A stretch of 64,000 bases of DNA from Pachypanchax playfairii (GCA_006937955.1 SSNP01000017.1:1827369-1891368), one strand, 5' to 3'. Counted from the first letter of the stretch, positions 1 through 19,000 are shown. The notes: generated from the letters alone by a model not told the origin. Numbers and translations: made by a program.

Positions 1-405
1 GCTGATTTTAGATAGAAATGAATATATTACTTTTATCACTGCAACCTAACATAAACTGTGACGTAGATTTAATAATTTGAAAGTTACTTTCTGTGTCATA
101 AATGGTCTGACGGGAGTTTTACTGTCAAAAAATGGGCTTAATTTTTTAAATAATAAAATAATTTTTAAAAATTCCTGCATTTGAGTGTTATATTCTTGTA
201 CGTTTGAACTGCTTTTTCCCTAAATTTTAGAGAAAGTTAGTCATCTTTTACATACCTTCATATACATGATAAAATAATGTCACTGACCACAAATTCCAGA
301 CAGTTTAAAGTCTGATGATTATACTGATTTACTGAGATTTATACTGAGAATTTCTTATAAAATATTTGATAAAGGGTTCTGAAATGAATCTTTTCTTTGT
401 TACAG

Positions 406-6522
<6,117 letters not shown>

Positions 6523-6673
6523 CAGAAAGCAAAGTCCGCTGCAGTCAGTAATTCTTTTGTCACCAGTGCTGAACAGATTGTAGGTGTTTGCACCGCAGGA
6601 CAAAGCAGCACATATGATGAGATGAAGTCAGCAGGAAGAGAAGGCAGATGGGGAAATGATTCATAATCAATGG

Positions 6674-6679
6674 TTTAAT
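6674..6679 (-). promoter_or_regulatory. candidate polyadenylation signal ATTAAA of MATE gene B
   Basis: TTTAAT on the + strand reads ATTAAA on the - strand, about 115 bp past the gene B stop codon. No AATAAA is present on the - strand between the two stop codons. If used, the B transcript would overlap the gene A 3' UTR in antisense. A signal further down, inside gene A, cannot be excluded. Confidence 0.35.
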
Positions 6680-6763
6680 CTCTGAAAAGCACAGCGTTCA
6701 TCTGGAGCTTTAAGATTTTTCCATGGTCTATCCTCGTGTGCAGAGAGCTGAAGAAGAAAAAGC

Positions 6764-6769
6764 AATAAA
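6764..6769 (+). promoter_or_regulatory. polyadenylation signal AATAAA of MATE gene A
   Basis: A canonical AATAAA lies 242 bp downstream of the gene A stop codon and about 25 bp before the end of the oppositely oriented gene B coding region. It is the only canonical signal on this strand in the gap between the two genes. Confidence 0.6.
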
Positions 6770-6794
6770 CAGCAGCCATGTGGTTTACTTTGAC

Positions 6795-9700
6795 TCACTC
6801 TGACTCTTCATTTGGAACCAGTTCAGTTGAGAAAATTGGATCAAGAGTATAAGTTGCATTGATCCAGTCTCTAGTGTGGTTGCTCTCTGCAGACTTCATC
6901 TCTGGCAAGGGGATGAGGAAGTGCACGATTGCTCCGACAGAGAGAAGAGCAACTGCTGCAAACATAGTGAGGCCTCGCCTGATAATCATCTGGGAGGTGG
7001 AGAGACGGCTGTCTTTCAGCTGCCGAACCACATGTTCACCCTCCCTTTCAGGGTTTCCATCATGGCACTCTGTACTGACAGAGATGTAGCCATCTGCTGA
7101 CTGTGTGGAAACATCACATTCCAGATCAAATAGCATTAAACTGAAAGGTAAAATCATTTTCAACAGAGAATAAAGCATTAATGCAAATTAACTTTATCAG
7201 TATACTTGCTTTCTCATTGTTCTCTGTCTGATCAGCAACTTCCTGTGTGTCTGACAGGTCAGCTGTGCGAAGTAATGAGACATGTGCAGATTTCTGAGTG
7301 CGTTTCACAGCCTGAGTTAAAACATACAACAAATTAATTAAATAAATTCTACACTTGGATGTGAACAATTGCTACAGTTCATATCCTAATTGAATACTTG
7401 CATGATTGGATTAGCTGTAAAATACCTCCTCTGTGATTCTCTCCCAGTTCATCTTGAAGATGACGACGATGTAGAAGGTCGATTGCAAAACAACACAAAC
7501 CAGCAGTCCTATCCAAAAACCTGTTAAGGGAAAGACAACTTAGTCATGTGCAAAGCATGATTCAGTAAAAAGAAGCTACTTTATAACGTTGCATGAAAGA
7601 TTTACTTTCTAAATACCTAATACTCTCAGTTTTGCAACAAACATCAAAGTCACACTCATTGAAAGTCCAATGCAGTAGTATCCAATGAAATTAGCCACAG
7701 CTGGGATCTTTTGTTTGCCTGCACCCAAGAAGATGCCTGTGCACACACACTGGAGTACATAAACACATCTCTTAGTATGCATGGATTTACACTCACGTGC
7801 ATTAACATTCTGTTTTGGGTTTAACATTTTCCAACCACAAATGTGACTCACCACAAGACCATCAAAGAACTGAAGGAAACAATAAGCATTCATCAAATGT
7901 GAAACCAGACCGACGATCCTCCTAAAAACACAAGTTTATCAAAAAATCTTTCAAAAGAGTCTCGGTGTTACAGAATAAAACTGTTTAAACTCACTCATCA
8001 GAAGTGAAGATGAAGCCAAGCACTGTTTTACTACAGCCGAGCACAAGGCCTTCAACAACTGCAAATGCAACTGAAAAAGTAGGAGCTGAGAATTTGGTTA
8101 AACTGTAAAAACATTTTTGTACATTATTTTCTTGTAGATTTAACTGACCTGCGAGACTGAGGGACACCTTTGTGATTAGAAGCGCCCTGCTGCTGTCTCC
8201 GGCACCGAGCGCATTCCCCACTCGAGCACATGCTGCAGCTTGAATCCCAAGTGGAAACTGTGGAATCAGAATAAAAAAAAAAAGTAAAGCCTGGGAAAGA
8301 ATTTGGCACAAAACAGAAGGAAAACTGAGATACAGCCAGAGCACGGTACCATGTAGGTGATCAAAGTCACCATGATCACAGCATGTTGGGCAGCAAGCTC
8401 ATCTTCACTCAGCATTCCTGATTGTTACAGCCGAGGAACAACAAAAGTGAGGACTTATACTGTTTTTTATATACAATATAGTCAAATATTAAAAAGTACC
8501 TGCAAAAAATCCTCCAAACTCATAAACCCACCACTCAAAACACTTCATTAATGTACTGGGAACTGCCAGCTTCATGTAGGAGCCCCACTCCTGTAGTGAT
8601 TCTACAGACCAGCCTGCAGAGGGAGGAAGACACTCATTAATGTTTTGGTGAAAAGAAGCATCTGAGTAGAAAGTACAGCTGATCTTCACCTCCCCATGTT
8701 GTTACATGGAGCTTCTTCCACCAAATGTAAGCAAACAAGAGAACACAGATGTAAATCTGAGACAGAGTGTTTGCTGCTGCAGAGCCCCTGCAAAACACAA
8801 AGCAAAGTACCAATAAGTACTTTGATTCATCAGTTCAGGTGCAAAATACAAACTGAGAGATACAATATAATCATACATACCCAACTCCCAGATCCAGCCA
8901 GTAAAGGAAGACATAGTTTGTAATTCCATTTGCAAGATTTGCCAAAACTGCAGCGTACAGCTGTGGCATGATTATCCCCTAAATACACAAACACAGGCAG
9001 GTTTGATTAGAATGTGAAGTTCAACGTGCCTTCGCCTAAAAATTGAATTAAAAACAATATAGAATGAAAGTTGCAGAAATACTTCAGATTTAGGCCAAAA
9101 ATTCACCTGATTCTGCAGGTAAGACACCTGAAGATGGTGTAGAAACATCGCCTACAGAGACATAATATTTGTACATTTCGTGAATGAATAGTTTATTATA
9201 CAGAAATGGATCATTTAAACTGAAACTGGTTGATGTTAGTGATACTTCAGGAAAAACAAAAGGGACTCACTGGTACTGCTGGCAGGAAGGCTGTGATATA
9301 AAGCTGAGCAATTCTGAAAACAATGAATTTGGATTCAGTGGCAGACAGATTAAGAAGAAAACCCTGCAGAACTTAAGATACGCTTAGTAAATATCCACGT
9401 TAGGTAAATGTATTCAGTATTAAGATAAAAATGTTGTTTTTTTTTGTAAAATGAATGGTAATTGCACAGACAGGGATTTTTTATTAACTTACAGAGTTAC
9501 GTAACATGTAAATATCTCCAAGTAATTACTGACATACAGGTTCTTTTTACAACAACATATCTGTGTATCATTTTGTTAATTTCTAGAAGCGGTTTTTGAA
9601 GACCGTGCACATTTTCACATCATCCAATATGTTAAAACAAGCTAACAAAAACAAACAAAAAAAAAAGATATTTTGCAACACTTCATGCAATGAAAGATTT

Positions 9701-10860
9701 AATGATTTGAGGCTATGATTTATGAATAAATTTATAATTACAGTCAAAACAAAACTAATTTCAGAGTTCAAATTCAAGAAATGAGAAAAATCCAAAACTA
9801 GAATTAAAGTTTGATTATTACTTAATACAACACAAGAGCATCTGTTTTGACCTTAACCCATTAAAACATCTCCCTGTTCTGGTTGTATATTATTGCAACA
9901 TGTTTACTGTTCTTGTTTACCTGGTAACCTCAGGATCCTGACCCAAACACAACAGGATGGCCTGAGCATTGATGAGGAGACCCCAACAAGGTAAACAGAA
10001 CAACATGAGGATGATGATGCTCCTCTGAAGGATCACTCCAACCTGTAGAAGGTTCTTACTACCAAACGTCTGTCAAAAATAATTTAAAAAAAATTTAGAC
10101 CACAAAACCAGCTGTAAACATCTGGTTATTACTCGTGATGTAAAACTCACAACCAGACCTGAGACACAAGAGTATCACACGCCAGCCCCAGACCATACCC
10201 TGTTGCTATAGTAGTTACGTTGATGGTCTGAAATGACAACATGGTTGTAAGCTTCTTTATTTCTCTGTCATTCCCAAATAATTGTGCCTGAAATATCTGA
10301 AATATCTGCCATTTTCTCTGCACAGGCTCCTTCCTTTGTCATTTCCTGACTGTGTGTCAAGCACATGTTTGCCCTCTTACAGCAGAAGCTAATCCATAGC
10401 CAGCCATCACTTCATTTCCAAGACGCCCACAGAACATTGTTACCACAAACGGAAGCAGGTAATTGAGAATTCGAGACAGCAGCTGGAAAGACAAACAGTA
10501 CAGGTCAGCTACCGTCTGGCAGGTGAAACGTCAGAAAACACAAGCTTCAATTAATTGTCTTTGTGATCAGACTTCGTATTGACAAATGAGTAATGACTCT
10601 GCCGTTACTACAGAAGGTTGGAGATAGTGCTCAGCCTGCCAAACAATGTTTTAGGTTTATTGAGTTTTGTTAACTTTTCTTCGACAAAGACAGACTCTCA
10701 TCAATCTTGTCTTTTATGCAGCAGCTTGTGAAATTAAAATCTCGGTCCTTACCAGAGGCCCTGTCATCCGCAGTATGTGGTAAAGTTCCTTCCTGTGGGC
10801 CAGAGGAACCCTTTGGTGCACCCAGCTGCAGCAAAAAAGCTTGTCACTAGACACCTCCAT
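6795..10860 (-). CDS. slc47a-like: MATE-family multidrug and toxin extrusion protein, gene B (complete)
   Basis: Seventeen coding exons in transcript order: 10753-10860, 10381-10482, 10159-10227, 9921-10069, 9271-9313, 9107-9151, 8881-8978, 8690-8787, 8500-8613, 8350-8417, 8149-8257, 7995-8070, 7852-7921, 7617-7749, 7426-7520, 7210-7311 and 6795-7100. They join in frame to 594 residues. Exon lengths 2-15 equal those of gene C, and the exons that can be compared equal those of gene A. Hallmarks are CFEWWVYE (residues 262-269, human Glu273 and Glu278 kept), ARVGNALGAGD and a thirteenth membrane segment at about 538-556. Human Glu300 aligns with Met291 and Glu389 with Asp380. After the last membrane segment there is a tail with sequons NHT (567) and NAT (574). 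The intron after 7210 uses a GC donor. I chose the ATG at 10858-10860 because gene C starts at the same place; its -3 base is C, and an in-frame ATG at 11005-11007 would add 49 residues. Inferred role: H+/organic cation exporter with possibly altered substrate handling. Confidence 0.95.
7204..7209 (-). promoter_or_regulatory. non-canonical GC splice donor in MATE gene B
   Basis: Exon 16 (7210-7311) ends GAGAAA and is followed by GCAAGT. The phase-0 join to the last exon at 7100 requires this GC site. The GT four bases on would give phase 1 and break the frame into the last exon. The equivalent gene C intron has an ordinary GTAAGT donor and is also phase 0. GCAAGT is the usual consensus for GC-AG introns spliced by the major spliceosome. 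Confidence 0.7.
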
Positions 10861-12402
10861 GAGAAGAGTTGGTCCTTCCACTAATGTGTCTCCCTTGACT
10901 CTAACAGTTTTAACTTTGTTGTTCTCTGGATGTTGTAAAATGACCACAGCTTCCCTGGAAATAAGCCAGGACCAGCTGAAACAACAGAGATTTTGAAACA
11001 AAGACAAGAAAACACGCTGTAATCACAATAAAGTCCAAGATGGGGGACTTGAAAGAGAAAATGTTCTGGTCTGAGTGATGAAACAATGAACCACCTCCAG
11101 TTCGGGCCAGTGGAGGAAATTGTTCAACAATAATCTGATTTCCATCACTTCAAAGATAAAACATATAGAACCAAAATATGGTCCGTTCCAGGAACAATAA
11201 GAATTTAACCCTTTCAGGTGATTCTCATATTGAAAATGTGTAATCTGTAGTAACATGAGTTAATCCTTTACAATACCAAAAACACGACTTTCAAGATATA
11301 TCTTATGAAAAAAAGAAACATAAAAATTAAAGAACATCTTTAGTCAAATATATTCAGACTAAAAATGTAAAATAATTTATCCTGGACTGATTTTTCACAC
11401 ATTTTGATGTTTAGATTGTGGTGTTCTGTTGTCCTTAGTTAGTTCTGTTAGTTCCCCTTCAAACTAGATGAAAACTCTGCTACCTGCTCCCAAATCTACC
11501 ATAACATGGCTGGGTTGTTAGAATTTTGGAAAATGTCTCTGTCTTCATATTTTGTTGAAAAATTAAGCTAAAAATGAAATCTGAAGATCTAGACTCTGCA
11601 AAGAGCGTCACATTCTGGTTGATTCTTCACACCGCGGTGGGGTTGTTGTCATCCTCTGGAAAGGAACATTATGTAATCCTTGTTATAATTTCAAGTTATC
11701 CTCAGTTGCCCTTGTCTGTAGCTTCCTATTTCCTCCTCCAACCTTTGTGTCCACCTCCCTGACACTCCTTGACCTTCAGTCAGTTGTTACATCTTCTGTT
11801 TTATTTCTTTTTATTACAAATGTCCTGGTCTTTCTTTGCCAATTTATTTCTTAAAGTTTTTTAGAATTTGAATTACAATCCTGCACAGAACCCCGAATAT
11901 CAAGTAACTAAATCTTTGGTTTAAAGAAAAAGTCCATATTTAGAAAAACAGAGAGGGTTTTTTTTTAATTATAATAGAAAAACATTGATTTTTACAAATA
12001 GGATTTTTTTTTTTACATGTTGGTGAGACAGAGATGCATTCTAATGCAGTTGGGGTGCAAATATTTTTGGTTTTGGTTTGCCACAAACAGGATGCAAATG
12101 TCTGCAATGGTTTACTGATTGATCCAGGGTTTGATTCCACCTGTCACCTGTTGACAGCTCAGATAGGCCCCTCCCACATCCCTAAATAGGGTATTGCATA
12201 TTAAAATTAGTGAATGACACAAAATCATATTTTGGTTAATTTTCTAAATTAAAAACATACTTATATCAAGCTAAGATTATAATTAATTTCCATCAGAACT
12301 GCAGTATTTAATCCTTTTGCCTACTAACTGATAATAAGTCAATAATAGGGTTTCGACTGGGTTGACTGTGAATTAGAGTATTTCACAGGTTCGGTGATTT
12401 TT
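10861..12402. other. intergenic region between MATE genes B and C
   Basis: About 1.5 kb, holding the promoter and 5' UTR of gene B and the 3' UTR of gene C. On the - strand, ATTAAA-type and AATAAA signals downstream of the gene C stop occur near 11964-11969, 11843-11848 and 11800-11805. I see no further exon and no clear TATA box. No splice site marks a separate 5' UTR exon of gene B. Confidence 0.6.
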
Positions 12403-15400
12403 CTACTCCACAGTGGAAAAAAAGTCATGAGGAGCAAATGTTGTATTGATCCCATCGAGAGTGAAGTTGGCTTTTGTGGATTGGCTCGCCGGTAAGGGGA
12501 CGAGGAAGTGAACTGCTGCTCCTACAGCAAGAAGAGCAAGAGCTGCAAACAAAGTGAGGCCTCTTCTGACAATCAGCTGGGTGGTGGAGAGATGGATGTT
12601 TTTCTGCTGCAGAGCTCTATGTGGATGTTTTGTCTCACCATCTTCACCATGCTGCTCGGTTTTCACAGATGTGTAACCGTCCACTGACTTAAAAAAGGAA
12701 TAAAAACATTAAAATACAATATTGTTTGATGTCAGATGAGATACTAAAGTAATTAAGATCTAAAACATTTACTTTTGCAAACATTTTACAAAGAAAGCAA
12801 AATCAAATTTATTAGCCACTTACGTTTCCATTGCTTGATGTCTGCCCATTAATGATGTCACTTGTATTTTCTAATGCAACATCCATTTCTGACAGTGTCA
12901 TATAAGTTCTTTTTTTAGCCCGTTTCACAGCCTGAAAACAAAAGCAAATCAAAACTAAACAGTTCATCTTTTCTCATGCTTGCAAGTAATGAGCATAAAA
13001 AAAAATCCAAATTAGTCTCAGCAGCCAGCTGTTTTACCTCCTCCATCATCTTCACCCAGTTCAGCCTGAAGATAACAGTGATGTAGAAGGAGGATTGCAA
13101 GACAACACAAATCAGCAGTCCCAGCCAAAATCCTGCAGAGAAAAGACAAATGAGTCTGTTAAAAGCACAGCAGGATGCACTTGTTACAATTTATTTTTCC
13201 TGTGCTAAAGCTTGTTTGTCTTGCAGGCCTATGAAAATAAATACTTCAGTTTCCATCTCATAGTTACCTAAAATCCTCAGTTTTGCAACAAATATCAAAG
13301 TCACACTCAACGTCAGCCCTATGCAGTAGTATCCAATTAAATTAGCCACAGCTGGGATCTTCTGTTTGCCTGTTCCCAAGAAAATGCCCGTGCACACACA
13401 CTAGGATGAAGGGAGAAACACATTTCAAGCATTTGGCATACTGCAGCAAATATGTTTGTTCTGCACACAACACGGGCTGCAGGACTCACCACAAGACCAT
13501 CAAAGAGCTGAAGGAAACAGTAAGCATTCATCAAGTGTGACACTATTCCTGCTATATTCCTGGGGGAAAAAATGCATTTCTTCAGTGACTTTAAGAGCTG
13601 AAAATCAGTTACTGATACTGAACTGTGAGTGCAACTCTTCAGACTCACTCATCAGAGGTGAAGATGAAGCCTATCACGTCTTTAGTGCAGCCGAGCACGA
13701 GACCTTCAACGACAGCAAAGCTTGCTGGAAAAGGAAATAATCTGTTATGATTTTTTAAAAGAAGAATACTTGATTATAAATTCAGATTCAAAGACACTAA
13801 ATGATCCATTGATCATCAATGATCCATCCACCTGCGAGAGTAAGCGACATCTTGCTGGTGAGAAGAGCTCTTGCAGTGTCACCGGCTCCAAGAGCATTAC
13901 CAACCCGTGCACAAGCAGCAGCTTGAATACCAAGAGGGAACTTATGGAAAAATAAAACAAAAATGTAAAAAACTAAAACTATGATAAAAATAATAACACA
14001 AATCAACATGTATCTTGATTTAATCCAGTGTAGTACCATGTAGGTCATAAATGCCACCATGATCACAGCATGTTGGGCTGCAAGCTCATCTTCACTCAGC
14101 ATTCCTGATTGTTACAGAGAAATTAAAAGCGTGGCAGCTGATAGTCAAACTGCAACTTCCAGTATTCTGTTAATAAACACAGCTGAACTGGAAATTACCT
14201 GCAAAAAATCCTCCAAACTCATAAACCCACCACTCAAAACAAACCATTAACGTGCTGGGGACTGCCAGCTTCATGTAGGAGCCCCACTCTTGCAGTGATT
14301 CCACAGACCAGCCTGCAGGGGGAGGAAGACACCCATTAGCAGGATGAACAGTATGAAGGAGGAAGATGGTTTTATGAGTGAATAAATCCCTCACCACCCC
14401 ACGTTGTTACATGGAGCTTCTTCCACCAAATATAACCAAAAACAAAACCACACAGGTAAATCTGAGACAGGGTGTTTGCTGCAGCAGATCCACTGTAAAA
14501 CACATAGCAGTCAGGTTTGATATCAGCGTGTGCAAACATTTGATTAAGATTTGAAATGTCCTGTTGAGATTTGTAAGCAAATCTTTACCTGACACCTAGA
14601 TCCAGCCAGTGAAGGAAGGTGTAATTTGTCACCACGTTTGCTATGTTTGCCAAACCAGCAGCGTACATTTGAGGCAGTATTATTCCCTGAGAACACAAAC
14701 TTACTGATCAAGCGTAATTAAAGTGATTCAGGCATTTTTGCTCTTTGTTATGGGAGAATGGAACATGATTAGAGGATCAGTTTACCTGGTTCTGCAGATA
14801 GGAAACCAGAAGATTGTACAGAAACATTGCCTAAAAAACAGAAAGCAATGACATCAAACACTGGACAGAATAATCTACTGTATATATACCTCAAAATGTT
14901 TTTTTTAATTTATAAAAAATAAGAAATGTAAGTGATAACTCACTGGTACTGCAGGAAGGAATGCTGTTATGTACAGCTGGGCTATTCTAAAAACAAGAAG
15001 CTGTGTTCAAATCCAATAATAACTATTTATATTAACACTCAAATTGCAAGAAACTGTATTTATTAAAATCTGCACAGGGGCAAAACTGTTATTAAATGCA
15101 AAGTATTTGTTGCTGCTGTGAGAATAAATTGGTGTTTATAGAATCATGGCAGCTGCTTTCAGGTACCTGGAAACCTCGGGGTCTTGGCCCAGACATAACA
15201 GGATGGCCTGAGCGTTAATGAGAAGCCCCCAGCAAGGTAAACAGAACAACATGAGGATGATGATGCCCCTCTGAAGGATCACTCCCACCCGCAAGAGATT
15301 CTTACCACCGAACGTCTGAGCAACGTCACACAGATGGTGTTAATCATTCAGTGAACTACGGTAATAAATGGCTGAGAAGTAAATTGAGTTAAAGTCAGAA

Positions 15401-16040
15401 AATATTAACACAAAGCAGAAAGTTATGAGATTTCCAAACCTGAGACACCAAAGTATCACAAGCCAGACCCAGACCACATCCTGTCGCTGCTGTGGTCACG
15501 TTAATGGCCTAAAATGAATTCATAAAAACACTTAAAAATCTCATGTACACGTTAAGACTCTCATATAACTATTTACTATATAATTGTGTCTCTACTTGTG
15601 TTTTTTTCAAAACATTTAGAGTCTGAGCACTTACTGCGGATGCTAATCCATAACCAGCCATCACATCATTTCCCAAGCGCCCACAGAACATTGTTACCAC
15701 AAACGGAAGCAAGTAATGGAGGATTCGAGAGAGCAGCTAGAAAAATGAAAATGGAACAAAGTTACATATGATGTCATACTACAGTTATTACATCTTTAAT
15801 CAGTTAATGAGGCTTTTGCATGAGCTAAAAAACAAAATATTGTACAGAGCAAAGTTTTATGTTGACTGAATTTAAAAATTTAACACAACCTCTGATACTC
15901 AGAAAGGAGTATGCAGAGGGTGTCGTCCTTACCAGAGGCCCTGTCATCCTCAGGATGTGGTAGAGTTCCTCTCTGTGAGTGATGGGAACTTTGCTGCGTA
16001 TCCATCTGCAGCAAAAAAGTTTGTCACTGGCTGCCTCCAT
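12403..16040 (-). CDS. slc47a-like: MATE-family multidrug and toxin extrusion protein, gene C (complete)
   Basis: Seventeen coding exons in transcript order: 15933-16040, 15635-15736, 15440-15508, 15167-15315, 14944-14986, 14786-14830, 14589-14686, 14395-14492, 14199-14312, 14037-14104, 13832-13940, 13649-13724, 13490-13559, 13268-13400, 13038-13132, 12824-12931 and 12403-12687. They join to 589 residues ending in TAG. The ATG at 16038-16040 has G at -3 and +4, a good start context. The protein parallels gene B throughout: MEAASDKLFCC start, CFEWWVYE (Glu264 and Glu269), Met291 in place of human Glu300, Asp380 for Glu389, FPLGIQAAACARVGNALGAG, a hydrophilic linker of about 60 residues, and a thirteenth membrane segment after VRRGL. 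Its tail has sequons NFT (569) and NTT (576) with the same spacing as gene B. Differences from B are concentrated in the linker exon (108 against 102 bp) and the tail. Inferred role as for gene B; which human paralogue it matches best needs a tree. Confidence 0.95.
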
Positions 16041-19000
16041 CTCCGCTGCACCAAACCTTAATGCAAGTTTTTCCAGTGAAACATCTGTCGTGTCTGTTCT
16101 GATTCAGATGCTCTCCAAGTACAGCTTTCACACTGTTATGTAAGCTAGGTCAACATCTTAGAAAGTTACTAATTAATTACCTTGAGGTCAGTTTAACACT
16201 TTGCATTTCACGTTTGATTAAAAAAAAAAAAAAAAAACAGTGTTAGCGCCTTCACCCTTTTGATGCATGTGTAAGAAAACTAGTAATGGTGTTTAAACTT
16301 GACATGGAGTTCAAAAGACCTTTAGTTTAATTTCACATTTTACTGGAGTCACCATACAGGTGATTAAATGGCAAATAGTTGCTGCTGTTGAAAGAATAAT
16401 AAACAGACTTGATGTGCCTTCTCTTTACTTCTGTTGTCACAGATAATATGTGAACAGGCAGAAGATGTGAAGTCATGATTATTCATGGATCCATATGCAT
16501 TTTAATGGCTACACCAGTTTTCTTTGATGGAGGCAAATCATTTCCAATAAATCTCCATCACTTCAGGCGGACACGTTCATTAAAGTGTTTGGGAATATAA
16601 AACATTAACATGTCAGATGGTCAGAGTCCCTCTAGAGAACACTGGAGTTAACTAGTCAGTTCTTTGGCACTATCCAGAATGAGATGCAGCACTTCGCAGT
16701 TATCAAGCAAAGAAAAAAAAATCCACCAGCCATCTGTGAGTGAGTGATAGCATATATCATTGCATAAATGCCTCCTGTTGCATAAATGGAAAACATATTT
16801 TCACATAAGAGATGTGCCACCTCCAAATATGGAGCATACACCTGCACACACACACACACATTATAACTCCTGAGATTTTCTGCAAGTTTTTACAGAAAAA
16901 TGCATCTTAAAGATCACAGTTAAAACATATTACAGTGCAAAAAGGCAATTTACGGATTTGCTAATTAAAGATTTGGGTCAGCTTTTGGTGAGTAGGGGAT
17001 TGTAGCTCATCAATTTCCACTAGAGGAAACAGAATAGATGATCCAATGTCTATAAATGCATTTACTTTTCAATGAATCCTAGTAATTTGTGCCAGTTTAA
17101 AGTTGTCCCAAAGGATGAGGCAGTCCACTAAATTATAGTAATATCTTCTTTTTTTTTTCTTCCAAACACTAAAAAATATGGAGGTAATTGAAAAAAATCA
17201 CAGGGAATCATTTTTTAATTATACATTTAACCAGTAAAAATAAAATATATATATTCAGATTGAAGTTGTTTTATGTGGGGCAGCGTAACTAAAATATAAC
17301 CTTATTAAAAAAAACGCTTCAACAAATGATGTTTTTAAAAATGTGTTATAATATAGTATTAGTAAGATGGGGAAGGAAAGAAACAGAAGATAATTAACTT
17401 ACAACCTCCTTGTTTAACATGTTCTTTGTAGGAAGAAACAGCCGAAAAACAGAGAATTATAAATCATTTGTTTTGTGCATTTTATCTGAAAGTGTTAGTA
17501 AATGTATCCAGACAATGGGCTTCAATAACAGGCGAAGATGAGCAAGACATGGCATTTCTCTTCATTTTGAATGTTCAAATTAAAGCTTTCAGTCTCAGTT
17601 TGAGATGCTCTGAGCTTCAGTGTGACAACACAGAGCCACTGGGTTTAACGCTAGCTAAATCAATCCAGCTGCTAGAATAAGATGCCGTGCCAGTGATTTG
17701 TATCTGTCACTTATTATTTTCTCTTACACGGTTCGGGCCTTTGTGTTTGTTGTGTCTATTGGATGACACATTCTGCTTCTCTATATGTCCTCTTCTTCTG
17801 ATCTGTATCAACTTCTCGCTCTCCTCTCTCAGTTGTTGCAGCACTTTTTTATTCAATCATATTATTTTTTCACAAGCTGAATCCTGATTATAAAATATAC
17901 AAAATCCTTCGAAATATGTGCAACAAAAAGTTTTTCTTAGTTCTGATAAGTTACTGTGCAACATGAGTTATTTAAACAGTATAAATAAAGCATGAACGAG
18001 GTGAATTTCTTAGACTTATACAATTTAAGTGCAAATACAGATTAAGTATAAGTGAGAGGGTCTGAATACAATGTTTTAATTGCTTTTAAAGCTATCTTGT
18101 GTCCAAAATCCTTCATGTATCACTCTTTAAATGAGTGCTAAATCCTGAACGTGTTACGAGTGTTAAATGTGTGTTACAACATCAATGTGATTAAACAATT
18201 GCCACCAGCTGTTTTATTGCTGCTACTAAGTGCGTGTATGTGTTTTTTTTCATTCTATAGGATTGCACGTTTTGGATAGTGTGCTACGAAGCTTATCATG
18301 GCTAAACACTATTTGATTAATAGTAACTCATATTAATAATATCCCTTTATAGGTCAACTACAAGAAAAAAAAAAAGAATCAGCATCGACAACTATTTATT
18401 TAGACAAGAATTTTAAAATACACAATGTTCTTTTGAAAATACATCAATCTTGAATACAGCAATACCTCTGACAAGACGCTGTTTTTGGCTGTTATTCGCT
18501 TTCACATTTGTTTTCACTGTGCCGTAAGTAAAATAAACGAGTAGTGTTAATGAGCTACTGGGCAGGCTGACAAATCTGTCAAAGATCCACAATAAAATAT
18601 GTTCATATTTATCATCTTTAATTAAGATAAACACCAGCTGATTGGAGTTATTTGTAAGATTAAGCTGAATAATTTGTATTTTTTCTGGTTTTACTTGAGC
18701 AGACGTCTCTAAAAGAATATAAATGGCTGCTGTAGCCTCCTTTTTCTCCCAGCACAGTTAGGCCATTATGTTCAGTTAAATATTGATGACTTCGGACTTT
18801 GGTTAGAGATGGCAGTGAGAGATTCAGGTTTTGCCATGAGGGGACACGGCCTGTCACATCTGATGTTGCTGTGAGCTCTGATATGCAGCTCTTGAAGTTG
18901 ACCCTCACTTCCTGAGGCCATTTTAAATAATTGCTCTCTCCAGTTCAATCTACAGATCTGCTTTTTCCCTCCTCCTCTGAAAGTAAACTTCTGCATTTCA

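Noticed and set aside
16147..16190. Two AGGTCA half-sites upstream of gene C as a nuclear-receptor element
   Set aside because: The 38-bp spacing is not that of a known paired response element, and six-base matches are expected by chance.
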